DNA of 64,000 nt from Devosia sp. A16 (GCF_001402915.1 NZ_CP012945.1:3697501-3761500), one strand, 5' to 3'. Counted from the first letter of the stretch, positions 25,612 through 34,636 are shown. The notes: generated by a model not told the origin, from the letters alone. Numbers and translations are program-made.

Positions 25612-25637
25612 GGAACTTTATCCGGCTGCGTCCGTTC
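25612..25637 (+). promoter_or_regulatory. candidate EcfG-type general stress promoter
   Basis: GGAAC, a 16-base spacer, then CGTTC match the consensus of the alphaproteobacterial general-stress sigma factor EcfG (GGAAC-N16/17-CGTT). It lies directly after the deacetylase stop and about 200 bases upstream of the DUF2147-like gene. Match by eye only; the long leader is a caution. Confidence 0.4.
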
Positions 25638-25835
25638 GCTCGACGAAGATTGTGGCAGCCCGGATTGCCCATAGACTCCTGACACGCAAAGCAAGTCAGC
25701 ATCGCTGCCATTTCAGTGCCGTACTTTGCCGCAAAGGTGAACGACAGATGAATGGCCTCTTTATTCAAGATTCAGCCAAACTTGGCATTTATCCGGCAAC
25801 CAACCAAACCGACCCGAACCTGTAGGAGCGTGCCA

Positions 25836-26213
25836 ATGCGCCTCGCGACCAAACTTGCCGCCGCTGTACTGGCCACCATCTGTGCCGTGGCCCCCGTCTA
25901 TGCCTTCGCTGCCGATCCGACCGGGACTTGGCAGGCCGATGACGGCAAGAGCCGTTACAAGATCACCCAATGCGGCTCCGGCGCGCTCTGCGCCCGCCTG
26001 ATCTGGCTCCGCGACAAGGATGACGTGAACCGGCAATACCTGAACCAGGTGATCGTGCAGGGCACCCAGTCCGCCGCCAACAAGTGGACCGGCACGGTCA
26101 AGCATGCCGGCGACATCTACTCTGGCACCATGACCATGACCGGCGATGACAGCCTGAAGGTCAACGGTTGCCAGGGCATTTTCTGCCAGACCGTCAAACT
26201 GAGCCGCGTTTGA
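25836..26213 (+). CDS. DUF2147-like secreted small protein
   Basis: A 125-aa protein with a signal peptide ('LAAAVLATICAVAPVYAFA' then 'ADPTGTW'). The mature part has the DUF2147 pattern: 'GTWQADDGKSRYKITQCGSG' followed by 'LCARLIWLRDKDD', and a C-terminal 'NGCQGIFCQTVKLSRV'. The paired cysteines suggest disulfides, so a periplasmic beta-barrel of the lipocalin type is likely. ATG at 25836 has GGAG nine bases upstream. It is monocistronic, with a candidate stress promoter upstream and a strong terminator downstream. Role unknown. Confidence 0.8.
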   Translation: MRLATKLAAAVLATICAVAPVYAFAADPTGTWQADDGKSRYKITQCGSGALCARLIWLRDKDDVNRQYLNQVIVQGTQSAANKWTGTVKHAGDIYSGTMTMTGDDSLKVNGCQGIFCQTVKLSRV

Positions 26214-26254
26214 GGCTGCACGAGATAGGCAGCCCCCAAGAACTGCCGCACTTG

Positions 26255-26285
26255 AAACCCGCGCCTCCGCCGGCGCGGGTTTTTT
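26255..26285 (+). terminator. rho-independent terminator
   Basis: An 11-bp stem (AAACCCGCGCC pairing with GGCGCGGGTTT) around a 6-base loop runs into a T tract on the plus strand. It is placed 40 bases after the DUF2147-like gene; the A run on the other side also lets it work for the convergent arabinofuranosidase operon. Confidence 0.88.
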
Positions 26286-26304
26286 AGTGCCTGCTGCCTG
26301 GCGG

Positions 26305-27762
26305 CTAGAGATCGATCTCGTAGGCCGTCACGGAGGCCTTGGGGACGCGCAGCGGCCCGGCTGTCGCCTCGGTGCTCGTCGTTACCGCGAAGACCTCGAG
26401 AGCCGTGCTGTCAATCGCCGTATCGAGCGCCGGATTTATCCGGTGCGCCCGCACCGCCTTCGGCGTTGCGCCGCCCAGATCCAGGCTTACCGCCGCTGCG
26501 CTATCGAGGCTGGTATTGACCACGTGCAGGTAGAGGCGGTCGCCGGTCCGGCTGGCCGATACTTCGATCGTGCTGTCGTCGGACGAGATCGCGACGCCGT
26601 GTGTGCCCGAATGGCGCCGGAACAGCCGCATGACGTGACCGACCGGCAGCAGGTACGGCTGCTCGCGCGGCGAGCCCAGCAGCACGGCGTTCACCGTCCA
26701 ACTGGTGCCGGCAAAATCGGCGAGGGTCGAGATATCGATGATGTCCGCGTGCCGCTCGAACAGTGCCATGCAGCGGGCGTGGTAGAGTCCCGAGATCCAC
26801 TCGCGCAGCATTTCGGACTTGTTGTGCGGCTGGATCGACAGGTGCCCCTCGGTGATCGCCAGCCTGGCGGGCGTGCCGAGCTCCCGGAGCGTCGCACGGG
26901 CGCCCAGCAGCTTGTCCTCGACCTTGCGGTACATGCCGTCGAGCGCCTCCCAGGTGGCGCCATAATCCTTGCGATACTCGCGGCCGTGGAGCACCGACGG
27001 CTGATCTCCCGGGTTCTGGTGCATCATATGGATGGCCACCATGTCGACGAGGTCTCCGGCCTCCTCCACCAGCTCATTGGCCCACCATTTTCCGGTGTCG
27101 CGCTCCATGTCGCCCCAGCCGATCAGCTGGATCGAGGGATCGCGCGCCTTCATTGCCTTGGCGAACTCGACATAGTGCCGGGCGTTCTCGGCGCTGGTGA
27201 AGCGCTCGCCGGCCTTCGGATAGGACGTCTCGTTGCCGATCTGCCAGGTATGGATGGCCCACGGCGCCCGGCGGCCATTGGCAATGCGCTCGGCATTGTC
27301 GGGGTCGTTGCAGTAGCTGACGAGGTCGGCCGCTTCGGTCGCGTCGCCCGAACGGTGTTCGCCCAGTGCCGTGTTGATGTACTCGGGCCGACCGTCGGCG
27401 GCGAAGTTGATCGCCATGATCGGCTCGGCTGCCACGGCCTCGCAGAAGGCCAGGAATTCGTCGACGCCGACGACGTTCTTTTCCCACCCGCCCCACAGGT
27501 AGTTGACCATGTCCTTGCGGGAAGCGCGCGGGCCGACGCTCTCGCGCCACTTCCAGAAGCTGGTGAGGATGCCGCCCCAGCGGATCGAGCTGGGCGCCAG
27601 GTCCCGCACCACCTCGATGAAATCCGGGCGCCAGCGGTCGCTCAACGCATCCCAGCAGGCCTCGACCGACGAGTCGGTGGTGCCGAGCGGCTCCATGAAC
27701 TGCATGTAGAGGCGGGGCGAAATGGCGTGCAGCGGCCGCGGGTCGACCTTGATCGTCGGCAT
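26305..27762 (-). CDS. alpha-L-arabinofuranosidase-like glycosidase (family 51)
   Basis: A 485-aa family 51 glycosidase, which removes arabinofuranosyl residues with retention. The acid/base Glu is in 'HTWQIGNETSYP', the nucleophile Glu in 'RLAITEGHLS', and 'SIRWGGILTSFWKW' is the early barrel strand. The C-terminal beta domain follows ('LYLHVVNTSLDSAAAVSLDL'). No signal peptide, so it acts on imported oligosaccharide. It is the last gene of the operon, 16 bp after the second permease. A family 51 enzyme with an importer points to arabinose-containing plant oligosaccharides. Confidence 0.85.
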   Translation of the reverse strand: MPTIKVDPRPLHAISPRLYMQFMEPLGTTDSSVEACWDALSDRWRPDFIEVVRDLAPSSIRWGGILTSFWKWRESVGPRASRKDMVNYLWGGWEKNVVGVDEFLAFCEAVAAEPIMAINFAADGRPEYINTALGEHRSGDATEAADLVSYCNDPDNAERIANGRRAPWAIHTWQIGNETSYPKAGERFTSAENARHYVEFAKAMKARDPSIQLIGWGDMERDTGKWWANELVEEAGDLVDMVAIHMMHQNPGDQPSVLHGREYRKDYGATWEALDGMYRKVEDKLLGARATLRELGTPARLAITEGHLSIQPHNKSEMLREWISGLYHARCMALFERHADIIDISTLADFAGTSWTVNAVLLGSPREQPYLLPVGHVMRLFRRHSGTHGVAISSDDSTIEVSASRTGDRLYLHVVNTSLDSAAAVSLDLGGATPKAVRAHRINPALDTAIDSTALEVFAVTTSTEATAGPLRVPKASVTAYEIDL

Positions 27763-27778
27763 GAAGAGCTCCTGAGAT

Positions 27779-28615
27779 TTACTTGATGCCCGAAGTCGGG
27801 CGCATTCCGCTGACGATCCAGCGCTGCCCGATAAGGAACAGCAGGATCATCGGCAATGAGGTGACGAAGGCAGCGGCGAGGATGACCGTGTAGTTGAGTA
27901 CGGCGCTGGTGTCGGCGCTGAGATAGGCGATGACCACCGGCACAGGCATGGCCTGGGGCGTATTGGTGACGATCAAGGGCCAGAGGAAATTGTTCCAGCT
28001 GTAGAGCGCCGTGATCACCGTCACGGTGAGGATCGAGGGCATGGCCAGCGGCACCATGATCTTCAGGAACACCTGGAAATCGGTAGCGCCATCGATGCGG
28101 GCCGCCTCGTCGAGCTCGCGCGGCACCTGCATGAAGAACTGCCTGAGGATGAAGATGCCGATGACGCGCGGTAGCCCCGGCAGGATCACCCCCCACAAGG
28201 TGTTGACCAGCCCGATATTGGCCATCAGGTCATAGAGCGAGATTACCTCGAGGATGCCCGGCATCATCATCGAGACCAGCACCAGGGCGAACAGCACGTT
28301 GCGTCCGATGAACCTGGTGCGCGCGAACGCATAGGCGGCGGGGACGTCCAGCAGCAGGATACCGGCCACCTGCAGCACCATGATCACCGTGCTGTTCCAG
28401 ATGCCGGTGGGGACACTGACCCCGCGCTGCGTTTCGGTGAGCACCTTCCAGTAGTTGTCGAGCGTCCACTGGGTGGGGATGAACACCCCCTTCAGCACAT
28501 CGCTCGCCGGCGCGAACGAGAACAGCACCAGCGAAACCAGCGGCAGGAACCACAGCGCCGCGAGCACGGCGAGGATGATCCAGCGGGTGACCTGTGACCC
28601 CTTGCGTTGCTGCAT
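27779..28615 (-). CDS. carbohydrate ABC transporter permease (MalG side)
   Basis: A 278-aa permease with six membrane segments. The EAA loop reads 'ELDEAARIDGATDFQVFLKI' and the C-terminus 'IVSGMRPTSGIK' is typical of the group. It starts 3 bp after the partner permease stop. With the binding protein at 29550 and partner at 28619 it forms a CUT1-type importer. No ATPase gene is in the operon. Confidence 0.92.
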   Translation of the reverse strand: MQQRKGSQVTRWIILAVLAALWFLPLVSLVLFSFAPASDVLKGVFIPTQWTLDNYWKVLTETQRGVSVPTGIWNSTVIMVLQVAGILLLDVPAAYAFARTRFIGRNVLFALVLVSMMMPGILEVISLYDLMANIGLVNTLWGVILPGLPRVIGIFILRQFFMQVPRELDEAARIDGATDFQVFLKIMVPLAMPSILTVTVITALYSWNNFLWPLIVTNTPQAMPVPVVIAYLSADTSAVLNYTVILAAAFVTSLPMILLFLIGQRWIVSGMRPTSGIK

Positions 28616-28618
28616 GGC

Positions 28619-29482
28619 TCAGGCCTCCCGACGGAAGAAGCGGAACTGGATGAAGCTCAGCGTCGCAATGACGATGGTGATGACGACGCCGATGGCCGCG
28701 GCGCGGCCGAGCGCGAAGCGTTGGAAGCCTTCCTCATAGAGCAGCATGGTGAGAACGGTGGTCGAGCCGAACGGCCCGCCCTGGGTCATGATCAGCACTT
28801 CGCCGAAGATCTGGAAGGCCTGGACGATCGAGAGGACGACGACGATCAGCAGGATCGGCCTCAGCAGTGGCACGGTGATCAGCACCAGATCCTGCAGGGC
28901 CGTCGAGCCATCGAGCCGCGCTGCCTCGTAGAGTTCGTCGGGGATGTTCTCGAGCCCGGCGAGCAGGATGATCACCATGAACCCGACATTGATCCACAGC
29001 GTCACCAGGCTGACGACGAACAGCGACCAGCCTGGTGTCTGCAGCAGGTTCTGGCCCGGCAGGCCAAAAAAGCTCAGCACCTTGTCGATGGTGCCGATAT
29101 TGGGTTCGAACAGCCAGTTGAAGGCGATCGCGGCGACCGCGACGTTGATCACGATGGGCAGGAAGAACGCGGTGCGGAAGATGCCGATACCGGGCAGCTT
29201 GCGGTGCAGCATCACCGCCAGCACCAGCGAGATCACCGTGATCATCGGCACGTACATCGCAGCAAAGCCGCTGGTGACCCAGAACGATTTCCAGAAGCGG
29301 CTGTCTCCGAGGAGCGAGGCGTAGTTGCCGAGCCCGACAAAGGCGTTGGGACCGAAAATGCCCCAGTCGAACAGGCTCATGTAGAGCGCCCGGCCGACCG
29401 GGTAGGCGACGAATACCGCGAACAGGGCGACATAGGGTCCCGCGAGCAGGTACGGGAACAGGGTCGAGCGGAGGCGGGACAT
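28619..29482 (-). CDS. carbohydrate ABC transporter permease (MalF side)
   Basis: A 287-aa permease starting with 'LFPYLLAGPYVALFAVFVAY' and the family loop 'PNAFVGLGNYASLL'. The EAA loop is 'ELYEAARLDGSTALQDLVLI', and 'GEVLIMTQGGPFGSTTVLTM' is the standard segment near the C-terminus of MalF-like sugar permeases. It is the second gene of the operon, 67 bp after the binding protein gene. It pairs with the permease at 27779. Confidence 0.92.
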   Translation of the reverse strand: MSRLRSTLFPYLLAGPYVALFAVFVAYPVGRALYMSLFDWGIFGPNAFVGLGNYASLLGDSRFWKSFWVTSGFAAMYVPMITVISLVLAVMLHRKLPGIGIFRTAFFLPIVINVAVAAIAFNWLFEPNIGTIDKVLSFFGLPGQNLLQTPGWSLFVVSLVTLWINVGFMVIILLAGLENIPDELYEAARLDGSTALQDLVLITVPLLRPILLIVVVLSIVQAFQIFGEVLIMTQGGPFGSTTVLTMLLYEEGFQRFALGRAAAIGVVITIVIATLSFIQFRFFRREA

Positions 29483-29549
29483 CGCGGGCCTTCAGGTCGG
29501 TCGGGAAAACGGCGGCCGGCATGCCGGCCGCCCAGGCGAGGGAGGGGCG

Positions 29550-30806
29550 TTACTTCTTGGCCAGTTCCTGGCGGATGCCGTCGACCAGCATCTGCACCGC
29601 CTGGTCGATATCGACCTGGCCGGCGTAGAATGCCTCGGCCGTGGTTTGCACCACGCGATCGACCTGCGGCTGCACCGACAGCGCCGGCGGGAAGTGGACG
29701 TAGTCGAGCGAGGTGGCGACGATGCTCTGTTCGGGCAGCGCCTTGAACTCGTCGCTGTGCAGCGTCGTCAGCTTGGCCGGCATCTTGCCGGTTTTGGCCC
29801 AGGCGATGGAGTTGTCGCCGATCCACTTGATGAAGACCAGCGCATCGGCGCGCGCTTCCGGCGGGGTGCCCCGGGGAATGACGAAGTTGTGCCCCAGCGC
29901 GAAGGTCGCCGGACGCTCGCCGAAGGTGGGCAACGGCGCGACGCCGAAGTTCAGCCCCTGATCAGCGGCGGCAGCCTGGTAAACCGGCAGGTCGGTGATC
30001 TGGTTGATGACGATGCCATACTTGTTCTGGGCGAACTGTGCCGGAACGTCCGAGATGATCTCCTTGGGCACGAGCCCGGCATCCATGTACGCCTTCAGGG
30101 TTTCGAGCGACTTCTTGGCGGCATCGGCAAAGCCTTCGGCAACGTCGGTCTGGTCGGCGTTGTAGAGTTCGTCCTGGTACTGCCAGTAGATCGAGTAGAA
30201 GTTGCGGAAGGCGCCCGAGCCGTTGAGCTGGAAATGCAGCCCGTGCACGCCATTGCCGAGCGCCTGGATCTTGGTCGCGGCATCGAGCAGTTCGGCGCCA
30301 GTCCTGGGCGGATTGTCCGGGTCGAGCCCGGCCTCGGTGAACAGCGTCTTGTTGAAGTAGATGTGGCGCGGGAACGCGTCGATCGGCACTCCGTAGCGCT
30401 TGTCGGCGACGACGCCGGCCGACCACAGCTGCGGGATATAGTCGGCCTCGGCCAGGCCGGCCGCGGCGATTTCCTCCGGCGTGTAGGCCTCGAGCGCGCC
30501 CTGCTTCACGAAGCCGGCGATCTGGTGCGAGTGCATCACCGCGAGGTCCGGGGCGGTGCGCGAGGCCATCGAGACCGAAAGCTTGGTGTAATAGTCGTCC
30601 CACGGAATGATCAGGAGGTTCACGCTGACCCCCGCTGCAGCTCCGGCTCCGGCATTGAACTCCTTGACCAGCGCATCGATGGCGGTCCCGTCGGGACCCG
30701 TGAACGGGCTCCAGAACTCCACCTCACCGGCGAGTGCCGCCAGCGGTACGAGTGTCGCGCTGACCAGCGCCATGGCCGACACGGCCATCCGGTTCATTGC
30801 CTTCAT
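29550..30806 (-). CDS. ABC transporter sugar-binding protein
   Basis: A 418-aa periplasmic binding protein of the CUT1 type. A signal peptide ('AVSAMALVSATLVPLAALAG') precedes 'EVEFWSPFTGPDG', then 'DLAVMHSHQIAGFVKQGALE' and 'GVPIDAFPRHIYFNKTLFTE', where such proteins line the sugar site. ATG at 30806 has a clear AGGAGGAGAA ribosome site. It heads the operon with both permeases and the arabinofuranosidase, so an arabino-oligosaccharide is the inferred ligand. The promoter region is shared with the divergent GntR gene. Confidence 0.9.
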   Translation of the reverse strand: MKAMNRMAVSAMALVSATLVPLAALAGEVEFWSPFTGPDGTAIDALVKEFNAGAGAAAGVSVNLLIIPWDDYYTKLSVSMASRTAPDLAVMHSHQIAGFVKQGALEAYTPEEIAAAGLAEADYIPQLWSAGVVADKRYGVPIDAFPRHIYFNKTLFTEAGLDPDNPPRTGAELLDAATKIQALGNGVHGLHFQLNGSGAFRNFYSIYWQYQDELYNADQTDVAEGFADAAKKSLETLKAYMDAGLVPKEIISDVPAQFAQNKYGIVINQITDLPVYQAAAADQGLNFGVAPLPTFGERPATFALGHNFVIPRGTPPEARADALVFIKWIGDNSIAWAKTGKMPAKLTTLHSDEFKALPEQSIVATSLDYVHFPPALSVQPQVDRVVQTTAEAFYAGQVDIDQAVQMLVDGIRQELAKK

Positions 30807-30856
30807 GATCTTCTCCTCCTCGTCGGGCTTCGGCCACAACCTTCTTGCACACGCTA

Positions 30857-30869
30857 CTGATATATTAGT
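30857..30869. promoter_or_regulatory. candidate GntR operator, copy 1
   Basis: CTGATATATTAGT lies in the promoter region of the arabinoside importer operon. A near copy (one base different, opposite strand) is at 31055. ACTGATATATTAGT is itself an imperfect inverted repeat around ATATAT. An AT-rich word repeated in such GC-rich DNA beside a divergent GntR gene is a good operator candidate. Confidence 0.45.
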
Positions 30870-30968
30870 ATCTAAGTCAACGGCCCTCGCACCTCGCTTT
30901 AGCGGGTGAGCGCGTGCTAAGGTTCAGATCGTGGCTCTCAAACGCCCGGAAATTAGCGGTTCTGCTAT

Positions 30969-31682
30969 ATGGAATTGCCCAAGGAATCGGCCCGGCAACG
31001 GCGGCGCACCAGCCCCTCACGCGTCGCGGGGAGCGGCTCTGCCTCTGCTTGGCGACTAGTATATCAGAACCTCAGGGAGGACATTGTGTCGCTGCGGGCA
31101 AAGCCCGGCGATCCGATCAGCGAGAAGGAAGTGGCGGCCCGCTACGGCGTCAGCCGAACGCCGGTCAGGGAAGCGATCCAGCGGCTCGCCGACGAGCGGC
31201 TGGTCGAGATCTATCCCCAGTCCGGGACCTTCGTCGCCCGCATTCCCTACGACGACCTTCCCGAGGCGATGATCATCCGCAAGGCGCTGGAAACCGCCTC
31301 GGTCCGCTTGGCCGCCCAGAAGGCGAGCAAAAGCCAGCTGCTGGCATTGGCGACCATTGTCGAACAGCAGCGCGAAGCAGCCGAAGCCAATGACCGCGGC
31401 GCCTTCCATCGCGCCGACGAGGCCTTCCACGCCAAGATTGCCGAGATCAGTGGCTTTCCCGGCATCTGGCGCCAAGTGCTGCAGGTCAAGGTGCAGGTCG
31501 ACCGCTATCGCCGGCTGACCCTGTCGCAGCAGGGCCGCATGGAGCAGGTCATTGGCGACCACGAGCGCATTCTCGCCGGCATCGCTGCCGGCAGTGCCGA
31601 CGATGCCGAGCAGGGGATGGCGCACCACCTCGATGCCGTTTTGCCCGATGTTCCTGAGGAGCAAACGCCCGTCGGCGAGTGA
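30969..31682 (+). CDS. GntR family regulator (FCD/FadR type)
   Basis: A 237-aa regulator with a winged helix ('DPISEKEVAARYGVSRTPVR') and a helical FCD effector domain whose metal-binding residues are visible as 'FHRADEAFHAKIAEISG', 'GDHERIL' and 'MAHHLDAVL'. It is divergent from the arabinoside importer operon and probably controls it. The ATG at 30969 gives about 28 residues before the DNA-binding domain; no better start was found. A copy of the operator-like word lies inside the first part of the gene, which would allow self-control. Confidence 0.88.
   Translation: MELPKESARQRRRTSPSRVAGSGSASAWRLVYQNLREDIVSLRAKPGDPISEKEVAARYGVSRTPVREAIQRLADERLVEIYPQSGTFVARIPYDDLPEAMIIRKALETASVRLAAQKASKSQLLALATIVEQQREAAEANDRGAFHRADEAFHAKIAEISGFPGIWRQVLQVKVQVDRYRRLTLSQQGRMEQVIGDHERILAGIAAGSADDAEQGMAHHLDAVLPDVPEEQTPVGE
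31055..31067. promoter_or_regulatory. candidate GntR operator, copy 2 (inside the regulator gene)
   Basis: ACTAGTATATCAG is the reverse complement of CTGATATACTAGT, one base different from the site at 30857. It falls around codons 29-33 of the GntR gene. Confidence 0.35.
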
Positions 31683-31745
31683 CCGCCGTGATGGAACGGC
31701 AATGCAAGGACGAAGTTGCTCCTCGGCCAACCGAGGAGACAGAAC

Positions 31746-32045
31746 ATGAAAACCACTCTCGCCGCAGCTTTGCTGTTCGTCGCGGCTTCATTCGGGGCGT
31801 CGGCTCAGGATCGGACGATCAATGGTCAGACGGTGCCCGAGAGCCAGGTGGCAGCCGTCGACAAGCTCTGCGCCGAGCTGCAGCTTCAGCAGGGCACGAC
31901 CGGCACGCAGGAGCCCGAAACCAGCATGGACAAGAACACCCAGGAGCAACTCGCACCCGCCTCCGGTGCTGCGGGCGAGCTGGATCTGTCCTCGATCACG
32001 CTGGAGCAGTGCATAGCCGGTGGTTTCGTCGCCAAGGCCAAATAG
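31746..32045 (+). CDS. small secreted protein of unknown function
   Basis: A 99-aa protein with a signal peptide ('TLAAALLFVAASFGASA' then 'QDRTING'). The mature part has two cysteines ('DKLCAELQ' and 'LEQCIAGGF') that could pair, and is rich in Gln, Glu and Thr. ATG at 31746 follows GAGGAGA. It lies 63 bp after the GntR gene and could be read from the same promoter or its own. I know no family for it. A hairpin follows the gene. Confidence 0.65.
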   Translation: MKTTLAAALLFVAASFGASAQDRTINGQTVPESQVAAVDKLCAELQLQQGTTGTQEPETSMDKNTQEQLAPASGAAGELDLSSITLEQCIAGGFVAKAK

Positions 32046-32055
32046 GCCGCCGTTC

Positions 32056-32088
32056 CGAAGCCCCGTTCCGTTCGAGACCGGGGCTTCG
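32056..32088 (+). terminator. hairpin between convergent genes, possible terminator
   Basis: CGAAGCCCCG pairs with CGGGGCTTCG (10 bp) around a 13-base loop, directly after the small secreted protein gene. There is no real T tract, so it may act with Rho or simply protect the transcript end. Confidence 0.4.
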
Positions 32089-32099
32089 CGTTCCTGTTG

Positions 32100-34463
32100 C
32101 TAAAGTTTTCCCCGAACCCCGGCGGTAATGCTGAGGCTGTAGCTGTCGCCCACGTGGCTGAGGCTGGTGCCGACATTGGCCTCGCCATAGAGCGAGAGGG
32201 CGTCGCCGGCCCAGTTCACCGAGCCGCCGAGGCCGACGGTGCCCCAGAGCGGGTCGCTCTTGCTGGTCAGCGTGTCGCCGCCGATGCTGGTCGCCGTGCC
32301 ATCGAGGAACTCGTAACTGAGGGTGGCAATGCTGTAGAGCCGGCTCCGCCCGGTGTCGCCGGCAGCATCCTGCCACTCGATCTCGTAGTCGGCCGAGATC
32401 CCGAGGCGGCCGATGAGGCTGTCGCCACTCTGCAGCGCCACTGTCGCGCCGTAGGTTTCGAACTCGTCGAATTCGACCGACGAATAGCTGAGCTGCGCCT
32501 GCGGGGTGACCGACCAGTTGTCGCCGAAGTCGATCTCCTGGCCCGCCTCGAGGCTGAGCGCATAGCCGAAGCCGGCATTGCCCGAAACGATGGTGGTGTC
32601 GAGCGTTTCGGAATTCAGCGTGCTGTCAAACCAGGTGAACCGGCCTTGGGCATCGAGATAGAAGCCCCCCTTGCCGTACCAGGTCAGCGTGGCGCCAAGG
32701 CCGTAGCCGTTGCTGTCGACGCTGCCGATGCCGGAGGCGGCGCTGATATCGGCCGAGATGGCGCCGTAGTAGGCATTGACCCCGGCCACCAGCGTGTCGG
32801 CGTCGTTCGCCGTGAGTACGCCATCGAGCCCGGCCTGCAGCTTCCACGTGGTCACGTCGTAGCCGGCGCCGGTCGACGAATCCGGCGCGATAGAAACGCG
32901 CCCGCCCTCGATGCGACCCCACAACCCGCTGCCGTCGGACAACGTGCGGTTACCGATGCGCTGAGCAAGGCTCTCGGTCGTGTTGAAGGTCTGCAGGGCT
33001 GCCCCGACATAGGCTTCGATGACTGGAGCGCCCGGCTGGAACACCGGCTCGTCGTCGATAATGTTGCGCAGGTACCAGTCGCCGTCGCCGTTATTCTGGT
33101 AGAGCCCATAAAGATAGGCACCGCCGATCACCGCCTGCTCGCCGTTGAAGGTGGTATCGCCCAGGAGGCTGAAGATGCCGTCGGAGGTACCGCCGATATC
33201 GACGATCTTGATGCCGGTAGTGGTTACTCCGCCGACGCCGCCCATGTTGGTGACGGCGACATTGGTAGTGCCGGAGGTATTGCCGGTGACGACGAGCCGA
33301 TCGGTGAGCGACGAGTCGTCGCCCAGCACCGTGTCGATCAGCAGCGTGTTGCCCGAGCCGGCGTAGTCGCCGTTCAGTGTCAGTGTGCCGATGGCGTTGT
33401 CGCCTCCGGGCGAGATCACATCGGCGGTAAGCACCTTGCTGCCGAGGACGACCGTGCCGCTGCCGGCGAGGCGCGGGGCCGTGATGCCGCCGGCGGTGAT
33501 GCCTGAGATATCGAAGGTGCCGTCGGCGACAATGCCGCTGGTCCCGGCAAGGGAGCCGGAACCGGTCAGCGCCAATGTGCTGCCGCTGCTGATGCGGGTC
33601 TGGCCGGCGTATGTGCTGGCCTCGCTGAGGGTGAGCGCGCCTGCGCCGGTGACGGCCAAGCCGCCAGCGCCGCTAAAGCCCACCGCGCCGATGGCGAAGC
33701 CGTTGGTGTCCACGGTCAGCCCGCCGGCCGCGATGGTCAGCTGGTTGACGGCAAACCCATTGGTGAAGTTGGCATTGTCGGCGAGCGCACGAAGCGTGCC
33801 ATTGTCGAAGGTTGCCTCCGCGGTCCCGGCCAGCTTGCTCAGACCGGTCGTCGCCAGCACGCCGCCGCTCCTTACGTTGAGCGCACCGGAGACCGCAGCA
33901 TTGAATGCCATGCGTACGCCGCTCTGCGCCGTGACCAGCGCCCCATTCTCGATGTTCAGAGTTCCGGAACCGGTGCCGCCGACCGTCAGGTTGCCAGTGG
34001 TCGTCCAGCGCGATCCCGCGCCGGTGACGGTGACGGTGCCGTTGCTTCCCACCGCCGACCCGATGCTGGCGACGCTACTCGACAGTGCGCTGCCATTCTG
34101 GACAGTCAGGCTCGCCGTCGTGCCGGCCGAGCCGATCAGGAGGCCTGCCGTACCGACCGTCTGGGCGCCGCTCACCCCCAGCACCGTCGGATTCGCCGCC
34201 GAAGTCCCGATCGTGATGCCGACCACGCCCGGCACCACCCCGCCGCTCCAGTTCGACCCGACCGTCCAGTCGTTGCTGGTGCTGCCGGTCCAGACCTGCG
34301 CCATGGCCGGGCCGGCGAGCAGGATCGCAAGGGTGGTCACTGCCGCGCCGGCGAGTCGCCGCGTGAGAGCGGCGCGCGCTGGTGCACCTGAGCCGCCCTC
34401 GTGATCGCACAGGAAACCAGCTGTTCGCTCGCCCGGTGCGCTCATCACAATGATCATCTTCAT
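32100..34463 (-). CDS. autotransporter, passenger plus beta-barrel (paralogue 2)
   Basis: A 787-aa type V secreted protein. A long leader with hydrophobic core ('AAVTTLAILLAGPAMAQ') precedes a passenger made of Gly/Thr/Ser-rich beta-strand repeats ('GSGTLNIENGALVTA', 'TYAGQTRISSGSTLALTGSG'), as in autotransporter-associated repeat proteins. The last 270 residues form the outer-membrane barrel ('GLWGRIEGGRVSIAP' to 'GDSYSLSITAGVRGKL'). ATG at 34463 follows GCGAGAG; GTG/ATG codons up to 10 codons later are also possible. It is a paralogue of the next gene upstream; the last 136 bp are almost identical in both. Probable surface adhesin or cover protein. Confidence 0.85.
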   Translation of the reverse strand: MKMIIVMSAPGERTAGFLCDHEGGSGAPARAALTRRLAGAAVTTLAILLAGPAMAQVWTGSTSNDWTVGSNWSGGVVPGVVGITIGTSAANPTVLGVSGAQTVGTAGLLIGSAGTTASLTVQNGSALSSSVASIGSAVGSNGTVTVTGAGSRWTTTGNLTVGGTGSGTLNIENGALVTAQSGVRMAFNAAVSGALNVRSGGVLATTGLSKLAGTAEATFDNGTLRALADNANFTNGFAVNQLTIAAGGLTVDTNGFAIGAVGFSGAGGLAVTGAGALTLSEASTYAGQTRISSGSTLALTGSGSLAGTSGIVADGTFDISGITAGGITAPRLAGSGTVVLGSKVLTADVISPGGDNAIGTLTLNGDYAGSGNTLLIDTVLGDDSSLTDRLVVTGNTSGTTNVAVTNMGGVGGVTTTGIKIVDIGGTSDGIFSLLGDTTFNGEQAVIGGAYLYGLYQNNGDGDWYLRNIIDDEPVFQPGAPVIEAYVGAALQTFNTTESLAQRIGNRTLSDGSGLWGRIEGGRVSIAPDSSTGAGYDVTTWKLQAGLDGVLTANDADTLVAGVNAYYGAISADISAASGIGSVDSNGYGLGATLTWYGKGGFYLDAQGRFTWFDSTLNSETLDTTIVSGNAGFGYALSLEAGQEIDFGDNWSVTPQAQLSYSSVEFDEFETYGATVALQSGDSLIGRLGISADYEIEWQDAAGDTGRSRLYSIATLSYEFLDGTATSIGGDTLTSKSDPLWGTVGLGGSVNWAGDALSLYGEANVGTSLSHVGDSYSLSITAGVRGKL
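32121..32256. repeat. 136-bp near-identical segment, copy 1 (pairs with 34735-34870)
   Basis: This segment at the 3' end of the autotransporter gene differs from 34735-34870 by a single base with no gaps, while the sequence just beyond 32256 drops sharply in identity to the other copy. It codes the last barrel strands. Confidence 0.9.
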
Positions 34464-34480
34464 CTCTCGCTTTGGCGAGT

Positions 34481-34636
34481 GGCCTCGCCGGTGGTCCGCC
34501 GGTCGCATCGACAAGATGCGACTATTCATTCAGTCCAGACAGTGAGTTATTCGAAACGTGGGACACGCTAGTGATGCGCTGCCTCGACTTGAAAACTAAC
34601 CGTCAAGCACAGTTTTGGTCGACCTTCGACTAAGCT
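34481..34636 (-). repeat. shared autotransporter leader, copy 1
   Basis: The leader of this autotransporter gene shares two blocks with the leader of its paralogue: GGCCTCGCCGGTGGTCCGCC at 34481-34500, and at 34614-34636 a 23-base block reading AGCTTAGTCGAA...CCAAA on the minus strand (two differences). The distal block is about 151 bases before the start codon, consistent with a promoter or operator. Confidence 0.7.
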
